From positions 1 through 64,000 of the forward strand of contig WSXX01000021.1 in assembly GCA_009773515.1 (NCBI GenBank): a stretch of 64,000 bases of DNA, written 5' to 3'. Position numbers and translations under genes: made by a program. Each line of letters opens with the position of its first letter. Position 1 is the first letter of the stretch. Under the pieces are notes generated by a model. It did no database searches and was not told the origin of the DNA. It was given only the letters and a program-made list of their open reading frames with translations. This stretch comes from Bacteroidota bacterium. Lineage in GTDB: Bacteria; Bacteroidota; Bacteroidia; Bacteroidales; Lentimicrobiaceae. Positions 1-9,626 of the stretch are shown here, piece by piece.

Positions 1-93
1 GTGGCCTACTTTGCTCCGGAATGGGTGGCCTACTTTAGTCCGGAATGGGTGGCCTACTTTGCTCCGGAACGGTGGCATACTATAGTCCGGATT
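1..93. repeat. Tandem 23-24 bp repeats, probable IS21-like element end
   Basis: Four imperfect direct repeats start with GTGGCCTACTTT or a close variant at positions 1, 25, 49 and 72, giving periods of 24, 24 and 23 bases. Each carries a CTCCGGAA or GTCCGGAA block. Arrays like this, with repeated transposase-binding sites, are typical of IS21-family ends in Bacteroidota. No transposase gene is visible; the body of the element would lie before position 1. The repeats are read in frame into the transporter gene that follows. The family assignment comes from recalled sequence resemblance. Confidence 0.6.
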
Positions 94-1653
94 ATTCAAC
101 TGATTTTAATGGCAAGCCGTACTTCGGTTGATTTTATACGCAACTGGTTGTTACTGCATATAAGCACCCGTATTGACATTTCACTGATATCAGATTTTTT
201 GGTTAAACTGATGAAATTGCCTATCGGTTTTTTCGATACCAAGATGATAGGCGATATAATGCAGCGCATTGGAGACCATTCACGCATCCAGAACTTTCTT
301 ACCGGTTCATCACTGAACATTTTGTTTTCAATGATCAACCTGGTGATTTTCAGTATAGTTCTTGCACTCTACAGTTTTAAAATATTAGGCATCTTTTTGT
401 TGGGCAGTGTTATCTATTTCATTTGGGTATGGCTTTTCCTGAAGAAAAGACGAGAACTCGATTTTAAACGATTTGCCCAGATGTCGGACAATCAAAGCAA
501 TCTTTTTCAACTTATTACCGGCATGCAGGAAATCAAACTTAACAACTGCGAGCGGCAAAAAAGGTGGAAATGGGAGCGCATTCAGGCACGCTTGTTTCGG
601 GTTAGCGTTCAAGGACTTGCTTTAAGTCAGTGGCAGCAAGCGGGGGCATTGTTTTTTAATGAAACTAAAAATATCTTTATTACCTTTTTGTCGGCATCGG
701 CTGTAATAAAAGGTGATATAACATTAGGTATGATGATGAGCATACAATACATCATTGGGCAATTAAACGCCCCGGTTGAGCAAATGATAAGTTTTATGCA
801 ATCGGCACAAGATGCCAAAATAAGTTTAGAGCGTTTGGGTGAAATTCACAACAAAGAAGATGAAGAACCCGCCAATGCAGTTAAGGTGAATCAATTGCCT
901 ACTGACCTAAGTATAGAAATCAGCAACCTTTCGTTTCAATATGAAGGTCCACACAGCGAAATGGTTTTAAAAAATATTAACCTTAACATACCACAGGGTA
1001 AAACTACAGCCATCGTGGGTACAAGTGGCAGCGGAAAAACAACACTTGTTAAACTCCTGCTTGGTTTTTATTCTCCAATAAAGGGTGAGATAAAAGTTGG
1101 GGGCACATTGCTTGGTAATTTCAACAGTAGTTTCTGGCGTTCACAATGCGGCGCAGTAATGCAGGATGGTTTTATATTTTCAGATACCATTGCTGAGAAT
1201 GTTGCCCCTGGAGATGAAAATATTGACACTGGCAGACTCCGGAATGCCGCGAATGTTGCCAATATATCCAGCTTTATTGATGGACTTCCATTGAGTTACA
1301 ATACAAAAATAGGGCAGGAAGGCAGTGGAATAAGTCAGGGTCAGCGCCAACGTTTACTGATTGCCAGAGTTGTTTACAAAAATCCGGAGTATATCTTTTT
1401 TGATGAAGCCACCAATTCATTGGATGCTAATAATGAAAAAGTTATCATGCACAATCTTGATGATTTTTTTAAAAAGGGGCAACCCAAAACGGTTGTTGTG
1501 GTGGCGCACAGGTTGAGTACTGTTAAGAATGCTGACCAAATTGTTGTTTTGGAAAAAGGCGAAATTATTGAACGTGGAACACATAGCGAGCTTACAAAAC
1601 AAAAAGGAGCCTATTACGAATTGGTTAAAAATCAGTTAGAACTGGGGAACTAA
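1..1653 (+). pseudogene. Peptidase-type ABC exporter, 5'-truncated by an IS end
   Basis: This is the C-terminal three quarters of an ABC exporter of the bacteriocin/peptide secretion type, which normally carries an N-terminal C39 peptidase, six membrane segments and an ATPase, about 700-740 residues in all. Native-looking sequence begins near codon 31 (IIQLILMASRTSVDFIRNW). The first roughly 30 codons are translated repeat DNA with the motif AYFAPEWV, so the peptidase and first membrane helices are missing. The ATPase is complete: Walker A GTSGSGKTT near residue 340, signature SGISQGQRQR near 440, Walker B YIFFDEAT, and switch histidine VVAHRLS. The stop is one base from the start of the HlyD-like gene, so they form an operon. 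The protein is probably non-functional. It could instead be a contig-edge artefact, since the window begins inside the repeats. Confidence 0.8.
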
Positions 1654-1654
1654 C

Positions 1655-2962
1655 ATGCCGGATAATTTAATAGAACGCGCGATAGAGATTCGCTCCGAAG
1701 AAATTGATGAAATTCTGGGGCGAACCCCTTCATGGATACTTCGCAGAGGGATATTGCTTCTATCTGTTATTGTGCTGGTATTGTTAAATTTCAGTTGGTT
1801 TTTTCGATATCCCGATGTTATTACAGCCCCAGTAACCATAACATCGGCAAACCCGCCCACGGCTGTTTCAGCCCGTTCAGGAGGTAGGATAATTGCTTTT
1901 TTTGTAAACGACAAGCAACAAGTAAATACAGGTGAATATCTGGCAATTATTGAAAACAGTGCTGATACAGGCTCAATAAGCAAATTAAGGTTGTTTTTCA
2001 AGCATGCAGATACATTAAATGAAGCTATTCAGTATATAAGCACTGATTCAACAAAACTGTCTGGTTTAGGATATCTGCAACAGCCTTATACTTCTTTTAT
2101 TCAGGCAGTTATAAATTTTCAGCGTTATGAGCTTCTGTCATTTAATGTAAAAAAGATCGAAGCACTTAAGACTCAGATTCGTTTAACAAAATTATATATC
2201 GAGAAACTGAAAGGGCAAAGATTTTTACAAGGCATGAACTTGAAACTCGCTCAAAAACAGTTTAGCCGAGATTCGTTGTTGTTTGTACAGCAAGTGATTG
2301 CCGCATCAGAATTTGATAAAGCGGAAACGCAACTAATAGTCAACAAAACATCATTCAAAAACTCTGAAATGGCTCTTTCTAATTCAGAAATTCAGGTAAG
2401 CCAGTTGGAACAGCAGGTAATTGAATTGCACCTCACACGGGAAAACGAGTCTAAACAATTAATTGACGAGGTAAATAATTCGTACAAAAACCTGAGAAGC
2501 AGATTTGATGAATGGGAAAATCAATTTGTTTTGAAGAGTACCACAAACGGAAATGTTTCCATTGGCAATTATTGGAGTGTAAATCAAAATGTTAATGTTG
2601 GAGATAATATAATGTCAGTTATCCCTGAAGAAGAAGAGATGGCATTTGGCCGAATAACAATTGGCATGGAAAACTCCGGAAAAGTTAAACAGGGTCAGAC
2701 GGTCAACATTAAACTTTCCAATTTCAACTATAATGAATTTGGCATGTTAACCGGAAAAGTAAAGTCGATCTCACTTGTTCCTGATCAGAGCAATTATTAT
2801 GTTGAAGTTGAATTACCTAATGGACTTAAAACCAATTATAACAAGCAATTACCATTTCTACACGAAATGACAGGTGTTGGTGAAATTATTACTGAAGATA
2901 TGCGATTAATTGAGAGAATCTTAGGCCCAATGCGGTCTTTATATAAAGAGAAATTTCGATAG
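1655..2962 (+). CDS. HlyD-family membrane fusion protein
   Basis: This 435-residue protein is the periplasmic adaptor that would link the ABC exporter to an outer-membrane channel for peptide or bacteriocin secretion. It has a cytoplasmic N-terminus of about 30 residues, one membrane helix (about 31-52, GILLLSVIVLVLLNFSWFF) and a biotinyl/lipoyl-like half (SARSGGRIIAFFVNDKQQVNTGE). A long charged coiled-coil region follows (about 150-285), then a second lipoyl half and a beta-barrel domain. The ATG lies one base after the transporter stop, indicating translational coupling. The reading frame is intact although its partner is truncated, so expression now probably depends on promoter activity from the inserted element or is lost. 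Confidence 0.85.
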   Translation: MPDNLIERAIEIRSEEIDEILGRTPSWILRRGILLLSVIVLVLLNFSWFFRYPDVITAPVTITSANPPTAVSARSGGRIIAFFVNDKQQVNTGEYLAIIENSADTGSISKLRLFFKHADTLNEAIQYISTDSTKLSGLGYLQQPYTSFIQAVINFQRYELLSFNVKKIEALKTQIRLTKLYIEKLKGQRFLQGMNLKLAQKQFSRDSLLFVQQVIAASEFDKAETQLIVNKTSFKNSEMALSNSEIQVSQLEQQVIELHLTRENESKQLIDEVNNSYKNLRSRFDEWENQFVLKSTTNGNVSIGNYWSVNQNVNVGDNIMSVIPEEEEMAFGRITIGMENSGKVKQGQTVNIKLSNFNYNEFGMLTGKVKSISLVPDQSNYYVEVELPNGLKTNYNKQLPFLHEMTGVGEIITEDMRLIERILGPMRSLYKEKFR

Positions 2963-3092
2963 AGGAATAAGATTATAAAATTAATCTGACCAAAGTCCCG
3001 CATATCTCAATCAATCAACCCATGGAAACGTGCACAGACACTAATAATTTCAATAATTGCTCAAAATATTTTTCTGATTAAAAAAAAATATC

Positions 3093-3100
3093 TATTTTTG
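3093..3100 (+). promoter_or_regulatory. Putative -7 promoter box for tRNA-Gln
   Basis: TATTTTTG matches the Bacteroidota primary sigma -7 consensus TAnnTTTG and lies 23 bases before the tRNA. No clear -33 TTTG was found at the ideal distance. Confidence 0.45.
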
Positions 3101-3122
3101 CACACCTTTTAGAAGGGAAAAG

Positions 3123-3193
3123 TGTCCGATGGTGTAATGGTAGCACAAGAGATTTTGGTTCTCTCGGTCTAGGTTCGAGCCCTGGTCGGACAA
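3123..3193 (+). tRNA. tRNA-Gln (anticodon UUG)
   Basis: The cloverleaf can be folded by eye. The acceptor arms TGTCCGA (3123-3129) and TCGGACA (3186-3192) pair perfectly. The anticodon stem AGAGA/TCTCT encloses loop TTTTGGT with anticodon TTG, and the T-arm contains GGTTCGAGCC. Base 3193 is the discriminator, and CCA is not encoded. It lies ahead of rimP-nusA-infB with a terminator hairpin between. It is also about 11 kb from a GatDE-type amidotransferase that acts on Glu-tRNA(Gln). Confidence 0.93.
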
Positions 3194-3254
3194 CAGTAAA
3201 AAACAATCACCCCGCTGCAGATTATCGCGCGTCTCAATGGTGAAGCTAAGTTGA

Positions 3255-3278
3255 GGGGACTGTAGTGTCCCCTTTTTT
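3255..3278 (+). terminator. Intrinsic terminator between tRNA-Gln and rimP
   Basis: A perfect 6-bp stem GGGGAC/GTCCCC (3255-3260 with 3267-3272) with a 6-base loop is followed directly by TTTTTT. It would end the tRNA transcript, or act as a leaky attenuator ahead of rimP. A GTG codon at 3265 lies inside this hairpin, which argues against it being the rimP start. Confidence 0.8.
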
Positions 3279-3294
3279 ATTACATTTAAAAAAA

Positions 3295-3744
3295 ATGATT
3301 GACAAGGAATCAATAGTCAGAGAAATTGAAACTGCATTGCTTGACACCGACAGATTTATTGTGGAAGTCAAAGTAAAAGCAGGGAACCGCATCACTGTGT
3401 TGCTTGATAGTGATACGCAAATCACCATTGCTGATTGTGTGGCTGTTAACCGGCACATTGAGTCAGTATTTGACCGTGAAGTTGAGGACTACGAACTCAC
3501 TGTTTCTTCATCGGGCATTGATCAACCCTATAAATTGCTCAGGCAATATATCAAAAACATCGGCCGCGAGGTAGATGTAACTTATGTGGATGGAACTGTG
3601 TACACCGGCAAACTGGTGGCAGCCGATAATGAAAAGATCACTGTTTACAGCAAAACCAAAGTCAAAAAAGTTGAAACTGAAGAGACCAGGGAAATCCTGA
3701 TGAATCAGATAAAGCATACAAAAGAGGTCATCTCTTTCAAGTAA
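3295..3744 (+). CDS. rimP: Ribosome maturation factor RimP
   Basis: This 149-residue cytoplasmic protein is needed for maturation of the 30S ribosomal subunit. The N-terminal alpha/beta domain carries the family pattern IADCVAVNRHIES followed by YELTVSSSGIDQPYKLLRQY, and a C-terminal SH3-like domain contains DGTVYTGKLVAADNEKITV. The ATG at 3295 is preferred: the protein then begins MIDKESIVREIE, as is usual for the family, and the upstream GTG (3265) sits in a terminator hairpin. It is followed 37 bases later by nusA and then infB, the conserved rimP-nusA-infB order. Confidence 0.93.
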   Translation: MIDKESIVREIETALLDTDRFIVEVKVKAGNRITVLLDSDTQITIADCVAVNRHIESVFDREVEDYELTVSSSGIDQPYKLLRQYIKNIGREVDVTYVDGTVYTGKLVAADNEKITVYSKTKVKKVETEETREILMNQIKHTKEVISFK

Positions 3745-3781
3745 CTTAATAAATCACCCAATTCAAAGAACACCAACAACA

Positions 3782-5017
3782 ATGGAACATATCAATTTAG
3801 TCGAAACTTTCTCCGAATTTAAGGAGTTTAAAAACATCGACCGCGAAACCATGATGCGCATCATCGAAGACGTTTTCCGTCATATGCTCATCAAAAAATA
3901 TGGATCCGACGAAAATTTCAATGTAATTGTCAACATCGACAAAGGTGACCTTGAGATTTGGAGGAACCGCGAAATTGTGGAAGACGGTGAAGTTGAAGAT
4001 GAAAACAAACAGATTGAATACTCCGAAGCAATTAAAATTGAGCCCGATTTTGAAGTGGGTGAAGAAGTTACTGAAGAGGTCAAGATGAAAGACTTCGGCA
4101 GAAGGGAGATCCTTACCATAAGGCAAAACCTGATGTCGAAAATTCAGGAATACGAAAAAGACAGCATCTACAAAAAATACAAAGAAAGAATTGGCGATAT
4201 CATAACCGGCGAAGTTTATCAGGTATGGAAGAAAGAAATTCTTGTACTCGATGATGAGTATATTGAGCTGACACTTCCGCGTTCTGAGCAGATCCCTTCT
4301 GATTTTTACCGCAAAGGTGATACCTTAAGAGCGGTTGTTTCAAAAGTTGATATGCGCAACAACACCCCGGTTATCATACTTTCAAGAACTTCACCATCGT
4401 TCCTTGAGCGTTTGTTTGAATCAGAAGTTCCTGAAGTTTATGATGGCCTTATCACCATCCGAAACATTGTCAGGGTTCCGGGCGAACGTGCCAAAATTGC
4501 TGTAGAGAGTTACGACGACCGCATTGATCCTGTTGGAGCCTGTGTTGGAATGAAAGGCTCACGTATTCACGGAATTGTGAGGGAACTGCGCAATGAAAAT
4601 ATTGATGTGATCAACTTCACAGGCAATCCTTCGCTTTATATTTCAAGGGCGTTGAGTCCTGCAAAAATTTCATCCATCACCATAAATGAAGCCGATAAAC
4701 GGGCAGATGTTTTTATGAAACCCGATCAGGTTTCATTGGCCATTGGAAAAGGTGGATACAATATTAAACTTGCCAGCAAGCTCACCGGATATGAAATTGA
4801 TGTTTATCGTGATACTGATTTCGACAACGAAGATGTTGATATCCAGGAATTCAACGATGAAATCGATCAGTGGATCATTGATGAATTCAAATCAATTGGT
4901 TGCGACACAGCCAGAAGTGTTTTGGATCTCAGTATCGAAGAACTTGTAACCCGCACCGATCTCGAAGAAGAAACAATTAAAGAGGTAGTAAGAATCATCC
5001 GGGCTGAATTCGAGTAA
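3782..5017 (+). CDS. nusA: Transcription termination/antitermination factor NusA
   Basis: This 411-residue protein binds RNA polymerase and modulates pausing, termination and antitermination. The domain order is visible: an N-terminal polymerase-binding domain (about 1-125), an S1 domain (about 135-200, GDIITGEVYQVWKKEILVLDDEYIELTLPRSEQ in part), then two KH domains. The first KH has VGACVGMKGSRIHGIVREL, and the second has DQVSLAIGKGGYNIKLASKLTG. A short acidic C-terminus follows with a single helix-hairpin-helix-like stretch, the usual length for Bacteroidota. NusA commonly regulates its own operon, which fits the hairpin upstream of rimP. The gene ends 124 bases before the infB ATG. Confidence 0.95.
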   Translation: MEHINLVETFSEFKEFKNIDRETMMRIIEDVFRHMLIKKYGSDENFNVIVNIDKGDLEIWRNREIVEDGEVEDENKQIEYSEAIKIEPDFEVGEEVTEEVKMKDFGRREILTIRQNLMSKIQEYEKDSIYKKYKERIGDIITGEVYQVWKKEILVLDDEYIELTLPRSEQIPSDFYRKGDTLRAVVSKVDMRNNTPVIILSRTSPSFLERLFESEVPEVYDGLITIRNIVRVPGERAKIAVESYDDRIDPVGACVGMKGSRIHGIVRELRNENIDVINFTGNPSLYISRALSPAKISSITINEADKRADVFMKPDQVSLAIGKGGYNIKLASKLTGYEIDVYRDTDFDNEDVDIQEFNDEIDQWIIDEFKSIGCDTARSVLDLSIEELVTRTDLEEETIKEVVRIIRAEFE

Positions 5018-5141
5018 ATCGGATTCTTAAAATCAGTTCTCATTCGGATTAATCCGGAATTCAAAGGGTTTGAAGAGCATAATTAGCGTATTTTTACAGA
5101 AAATCCGCGGCAGCAGGCGGATAATAACATCAAACAACAAT

Positions 5142-8100
5142 ATGTCAGAAGTAGGTAAGAGCACACGACTCGGGAAAGCAGCTCAGGAGTTTAATGTCGG
5201 AGTCCCAACCATTGTCGAGTTCCTCCATAAAAAGGGGATCAAAATCGACAATAATCCGAACACTAAACTTGCACCTGAAGTATACTCCTTGCTGATGAAA
5301 GAGTACCAATCAGAGAAAACTGTTAAAGAGGTTTCTCAGAAGATTGAACTTGAATACACTCAGCACAAAACGATTTCAATCACTGACAAACGTCAGCCGG
5401 TTGAGGAAGAACATGACACTGATACAGGTAAGGATCTTCTGGTCCGTAACATGCCTGTGGAATCAGCGAACGTTTCAAAAACCAAAACAATTCCTGCTGC
5501 TGAGCCCAAAGAAGAACCCGCCCCAGTGCCAACTCCCGAAGTTAAAGCTGCACCTCCCGCAGAAGAGAAAACCGCAATTCCGTCTGAGCCGGAAAAAGCA
5601 GTTACTCCCGAGGTAACGCCTGCTCCTGAGATTACTATCAGTCCGGTTGTTGAAACTCCTGCACCGGAAACTGCTCCTGTTGCTGCACCACCTGAAAAAA
5701 CCCCTGAGGTTACGCCAGTAAAAGCCATCGAAAAAGAAGAAGTTATTGTTCCTGAGCCCGAAAAACCAAAACCGGTTGAAACTGAGTCGAAACCTGAGCC
5801 TGTAAAATCAGAACCAAAAGCTACAGAGGTTGTACCTGAGGTAAAAGCTGAAGAAACTCCTGAAAAAGAGCCGGAAGTTCCTCAGGTAGAAGCTCCATTG
5901 ACAGCAGCCAACATTAAGGTACTTGGAACTGTTGACCTTGATCAGTTCAAAAAAACGGCAAGAAAAGGAAAAGATCACAAGAAAAAAGGAGCTCCTTCCG
6001 CAGACAATCAAAAAACTGAACCTGCCAGGGAAACAAAAAAACCGGCAGCTGAAGTACCGGTTTCTAAACCTGAAGTAAAAGAAGCTCCCGCTGAACCTGC
6101 GACACCTGTTGTTGAAAAGGTTGTGGAAACTCCTGTAGTTCCAAAACCAGAAACACCTGCACCTGTTGAGAAGGAATCGAATTTCATGAAAACAGAGGTA
6201 AGGAAGCTTGAAGGGCCGACCATTCTTGGCACCATGATACTTCCGGAACCACGCAAGCAGGAACCCAAAAAGCCAGTTGCTTCCTCTTCTGACGATTCAT
6301 TGAAATCGAAGAAAAAGAAGCGTAAACGTATTAAAAAGGCTGGCGAAGGAAGTGCACCTGCAACTGATAAACCAGCCACAACCACAGGTCAGGGTCCCAA
6401 CCGCCAGCAAAATACGCCGGGCAAAGGCAAACCACCTTCACGCGATAAAAGAGGTCCTGCCCGTCCTGAGCCACAAAAAGTTGAGCTTACTGCTGAAGAT
6501 ATCCAAAAGCAGATTAAAGAAACTTTGCAAAGGTTAAGTGCCGGAGGTAAATCAAAGGCTTCAAAACACCGTCGCGAAAAAAGGAGCATTGCAAGTCAGC
6601 ACATGGCTGAAGATGCGCAGCGCCGTGAGGAAGAACAAAAATCAATCATGGTTGCCGAGTTTGTTACAGCTAATGAATTGGCCAATCTGATGGATGTTCA
6701 GGTAAATCAGATCATTTCTACCTGTATGTCACTTGGACTATTTGTGTCTATAAATCAACGACTCGATGCTGAAACCATTGTGGTTGTTGCTGATGAGTTC
6801 GGATTCTCAGTTAAGTTTGTTGGTGTTGAAGATGTAGAAAGTGCCGTTGACGAAGCTGATCTTGATAAACCGGAAGATATGTTGTTCCGTGCTCCGATTG
6901 TAACTGTAATGGGACACGTTGACCACGGAAAAACATCATTGCTCGACTACATCAGAGATGCAAACGTAATTGCCGGCGAAGCCGGAGGAATTACCCAGCA
7001 CATTGGTGCGTATGAAGTAAAACTAGAAAACGACAAGAAAATCACATTCCTTGACACTCCGGGTCACGAAGCATTTACAGCTATGCGTGCAAGGGGAGCA
7101 AAAATCACTGATATTGTTATTATTGTGATAGCAGCTGACGATACCGTGATGCCACAAACTGTTGAAGCAATCAATCATGCTCAGGCAGCAGGAGTTCCTA
7201 TTGTTTTCGCAATTAATAAGATTGATAAACCCAACGCCAACCCCGAAAAAATCAGGGAAGAGTTGTCGAAACGCAATATTCTTGTTGAGGATTGGGGTGG
7301 TAAATATCAGAGTCAGGAAATTTCAGCCAAAAAGGGTGTAAATATTGACCTGTTGCTTGAAAAAGTGCTTCTCGAAGCAGAAATGCTCGATTTAAAAGCC
7401 AATCCGAATAAAGTAGCCAACGGTACCATCCTTGAATCATCATTGGATAAAGGAAGAGGTTATGTTGCAAAGATTCTGGTACAGGCAGGCACGCTGAATG
7501 TAGGAGACCTTGTAATTGCCGGAACTACCATTGGTAAGGTAAAAGCAATGTATAATGAGCGTAACATTCCAATAAAGAAAGCCGGGCCAAGTACTCCGCT
7601 TCTTCTGTTGGGATTGAGTGCAGCTCCTCAGGCTGGTGACACTTTTAAAGTAATGACCGATGAACGTGAGGCCAAAAATATTGTTGCCAAACGTCAGCAG
7701 CTGCAACGCGAACAGGGTATCAGAACCACTAAACATATTACTCTCGACGAAATCGGTCGTCGTATTGCTATCGGAGACTTCAAGGAATTAAATGTAATTG
7801 TTAAGGGTGATGTTGATGGTTCAGTGGAAGCGCTGTCAGATTCATTGCTCAAACTCTCAACGCCTGAAGTTCAGCTGAATATTATTCATAAATCGGTTGG
7901 TGCAATTACTGAAAGTGATGTACTTCTTGCCTCTGCATCCAATGCAATTATTGTTGGATTCCAGGTAAGACCGACAGCCAGTTCGCGCAAGCTTGCTGAA
8001 CAGGAACAGATTGATGTACGTGTATATTCGATCATTTACACGGCCATCAACGAAATCAAGGCAGCTATCGAAGGAATGCTTTCGCCGGATATCGAAGAAA

Positions 8101-8393
8101 AAATCCTCTGCAATATTGAAGTTCGCGAAGTCTTCAACATTACCAAAGTCGGAACAATTGCAGGTTGTATGGTTCTGGACGGAAAAATCCACAGAAACAC
8201 GAAAATCAGGGTTATCAGAGATGGAATTGTGGTTCACACTGGAACCCTCGGATCACTCAAACGATTCAAGGATGACGTGAGAGAAGTGTCGTCAGGGTAC
8301 GAATGCGGATTGAACATCGATAACTTCAACGATATCAGAGTAAAAGATATTATTGAAGGATACGAAATTGTTGAAACCAAGCGTAAACTCTAG
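5142..8393 (+). CDS. infB: Translation initiation factor IF-2
   Basis: This 1083-residue GTPase delivers initiator tRNA to the small ribosomal subunit. A short N-terminal domain ([17 protein letters not shown]) is followed by a long low-complexity linker rich in P, E, K, V and A (about 100-480). The IF2_N-like region comes next, then the G domain with GHVDHGKTS (G1), DTPGHEAF (G3) and NKIDK (G4), and finally the C-terminal domains that bind fMet-tRNA. The ATG at 5142 is chosen: the sequence from there matches the usual Bacteroidota start, while an in-frame TTG at 5070 would add 24 atypical residues. The last 11 codons ([11 protein letters not shown]) are repeated downstream at 8645. Confidence 0.95.
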   Translation: MSEVGKSTRLGKAAQEFNVGVPTIVEFLHKKGIKIDNNPNTKLAPEVYSLLMKEYQSEKTVKEVSQKIELEYTQHKTISITDKRQPVEEEHDTDTGKDLLVRNMPVESANVSKTKTIPAAEPKEEPAPVPTPEVKAAPPAEEKTAIPSEPEKAVTPEVTPAPEITISPVVETPAPETAPVAAPPEKTPEVTPVKAIEKEEVIVPEPEKPKPVETESKPEPVKSEPKATEVVPEVKAEETPEKEPEVPQVEAPLTAANIKVLGTVDLDQFKKTARKGKDHKKKGAPSADNQKTEPARETKKPAAEVPVSKPEVKEAPAEPATPVVEKVVETPVVPKPETPAPVEKESNFMKTEVRKLEGPTILGTMILPEPRKQEPKKPVASSSDDSLKSKKKKRKRIKKAGEGSAPATDKPATTTGQGPNRQQNTPGKGKPPSRDKRGPARPEPQKVELTAEDIQKQIKETLQRLSAGGKSKASKHRREKRSIASQHMAEDAQRREEEQKSIMVAEFVTANELANLMDVQVNQIISTCMSLGLFVSINQRLDAETIVVVADEFGFSVKFVGVEDVESAVDEADLDKPEDMLFRAPIVTVMGHVDHGKTSLLDYIRDANVIAGEAGGITQHIGAYEVKLENDKKITFLDTPGHEAFTAMRARGAKITDIVIIVIAADDTVMPQTVEAINHAQAAGVPIVFAINKIDKPNANPEKIREELSKRNILVEDWGGKYQSQEISAKKGVNIDLLLEKVLLEAEMLDLKANPNKVANGTILESSLDKGRGYVAKILVQAGTLNVGDLVIAGTTIGKVKAMYNERNIPIKKAGPSTPLLLLGLSAAPQAGDTFKVMTDEREAKNIVAKRQQLQREQGIRTTKHITLDEIGRRIAIGDFKELNVIVKGDVDGSVEALSDSLLKLSTPEVQLNIIHKSVGAITESDVLLASASNAIIVGFQVRPTASSRKLAEQEQIDVRVYSIIYTAINEIKAAIEGMLSPDIEEKILCNIEVREVFNITKVGTIAGCMVLDGKIHRNTKIRVIRDGIVVHTGTLGSLKRFKDDVREVSSGYECGLNIDNFNDIRVKDIIEGYEIVETKRKL

Positions 8394-8413
8394 GTATCGG
8401 AATCTTTATTTCA

Positions 8414-8453
8414 TAAAAAAACTTCCAGGGAATATTCTCTGGAAGTTTTTTTA
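8414..8453 (+). terminator. Terminator of the rimP-nusA-infB operon
   Basis: ACTTCCAG (8421-8428) pairs with CTGGAAGT (8439-8446). The hairpin is flanked by an A-run and a run of seven T's. It lies 20 bases after the infB stop. Confidence 0.85.
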
Positions 8454-8493
8454 TGGTACTCCTTTGATTATAAACGTCTAAAACACTTCGACC

Positions 8494-8643
8494 CGGCTAA
8501 GCGGCATTTGCAATGCCGCTTTGAACATCATTGAATTTGTAATTCAATAATTTATGCCCGACTGATTCATTCTTTAAGTCGCTTATTTGGATAATTGCAA
8601 ATTATCCAGTGTTCAGAGCGGCATTGCAAATGCCGCTCAGCCG
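8494..8643. mobile_element. 150-bp palindromic MITE/REP-like element
   Basis: The ends 8494-8526 and 8611-8643 are inverted repeats matching at 31 of 33 positions. Each arm contains its own palindrome built on GCGGCAT and ATGCCGC. Two more palindromes lie in the middle: ATTGAATT/AATTCAAT (8531-8549) and GGATAATT/AATTATCC (8589-8607). No coding potential is seen. The structure suggests a non-autonomous transposable element or a family of structured repeats. Confidence 0.65.
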
Positions 8644-8644
8644 T

Positions 8645-8692
8645 GGATACGAAATTGTTGAAACCAAACGCAAACTGTAGTATCGGATTCTT
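8645..8692 (+). repeat. Duplicated 3' end of infB
   Basis: This stretch repeats 8358-8406: the last 11 codons of infB, the stop and the following bases. There are a few substitutions and one missing base. All differences within the codons are synonymous, so both copies encode [11 protein letters not shown] followed by a TAG stop. The copy has no gene attached and starts directly after the 150-bp inverted-repeat element. Confidence 0.85.
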
Positions 8693-8717
8693 TCGGCAAT
8701 AATCAACAGGTGATCTA

Positions 8718-9545
8718 TTATTTAATCCGTGCTGCGATTTTGAAGTATTCCGCATAACGCGACTGAACATCCTGCCAGTTTACCTTATTCCAGAAACTTT
8801 CCACATAATCGGCTCTTTTGTTCTGGTATTTCAGATAATAGGCATGTTCCCAAACATCCATTCCCAGCAAAGGAAAACCTTGTTTTTCTTCAGAGCTCAT
8901 CAAAGGATTGTCCTGATTTGCAGTTGAAGAAATAAAGAGCTCCTTCGATGCAGGATCAACAGATAACCAGGCCCATCCCGAACCGAATCGTGTTTTTGCA
9001 GCTTCGTTGAACTTCTGAACAAATGCTTCATAACTACCAAAAGAACGGGTAATTGCTTCGAGCAATTCTCCTGAGGGCATTCCTCCCCCATCGGGTGAAA
9101 GGTTTGACCAATACAAAACATGGTTATAAAAACCGCCAGCATTGTTTCTGACAGCAGCGGAAACTTTATCTATATCAGCAAAAATGCTGTAAACTGACTT
9201 GGTTTCAAGATCAGTGCCTGCAATGGCTTTCTTAAAATTGTTGAAGTAACCACGATGATGTTTATCATAGTGAATTTCAACGGTTTGCTTGTCAATAACT
9301 GGTTCCAGTGCATCATACGCATATGGAAGATCCGGGAAAATTAAATTGGAGGAAGGAATTAACCAATCCTCACCTTTTCCGGCAAAACCGGCCACTGCAC
9401 TTACTTCTGATGCAGTGCCAAGAACTGCGGGAACAGGCTTTGCATCAGTTTTGGTTTTACTTTTTACTGCTTGCTGTGCTGCAAGGCCAAAGGGCAAAGA
9501 CAAAAGCCCGGCAAGAAACATCACTAAGAATAATTGCTTTTTCAT
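8718..9545 (-). CDS. Exported Fe/Mn superoxide dismutase
   Basis: This 275-residue enzyme converts superoxide to hydrogen peroxide and oxygen. It has a signal peptide (MKKQLFLVMFLAGLLSLPFG, cleavage near AAQQ) and a spacer of about 40 residues, so it probably acts in the periplasm or at the surface. The catalytic region contains HYDKHHRGYF, NHVLYWSNLSPDGGG and [11 protein letters not shown], which supply the metal-binding His, His, Asp and His. It lies downstream of a cytoplasmic paralogue in the same orientation, separated by a terminator-like hairpin. The tandem pair suggests duplication followed by gain of an export signal. Metal preference cannot be decided by eye. Confidence 0.9.
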   Translation of the reverse strand: MKKQLFLVMFLAGLLSLPFGLAAQQAVKSKTKTDAKPVPAVLGTASEVSAVAGFAGKGEDWLIPSSNLIFPDLPYAYDALEPVIDKQTVEIHYDKHHRGYFNNFKKAIAGTDLETKSVYSIFADIDKVSAAVRNNAGGFYNHVLYWSNLSPDGGGMPSGELLEAITRSFGSYEAFVQKFNEAAKTRFGSGWAWLSVDPASKELFISSTANQDNPLMSSEEKQGFPLLGMDVWEHAYYLKYQNKRADYVESFWNKVNWQDVQSRYAEYFKIAARIK

Positions 9546-9563
9546 AAACTTGAAAGATTTGAT

Positions 9564-9597
9564 TAAAAAATAAACCGGACAGCTTTGCCATCCGGTC
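9564..9597 (-). terminator. Terminator after the cytoplasmic SOD gene
   Basis: On the minus strand an ACCGGAT/GTCCGGT stem (bases 9574-9580 with 9590-9596) is followed by a T-rich run (complement of 9564-9573). It separates the two SOD genes, so the exported one probably has its own promoter or depends on read-through. Confidence 0.55.
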
Positions 9598-9626
9598 TTA
9601 TTAACAAATGAAATCAGAAAAAGGCG

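Noticed and set aside
1-93. CRISPR or coding repeat domain
   Set aside because: The repeats have no spacers, and their translation is unlike any part of ABC exporters; an IS end explains them better.
2969-2986. Terminator after the HlyD-like gene
   Set aside because: A short AGATTA/TAATCT hairpin exists but has no T-run and a weak A/T stem.
3265-3294. GTG start that would add 10 residues to RimP
   Set aside because: It lies inside a terminator hairpin and the family begins at the ATG at 3295.
5070-5141. TTG start that would add 24 residues to IF-2
   Set aside because: The added residues do not resemble the family; the ATG at 5142 gives the usual N-terminus.
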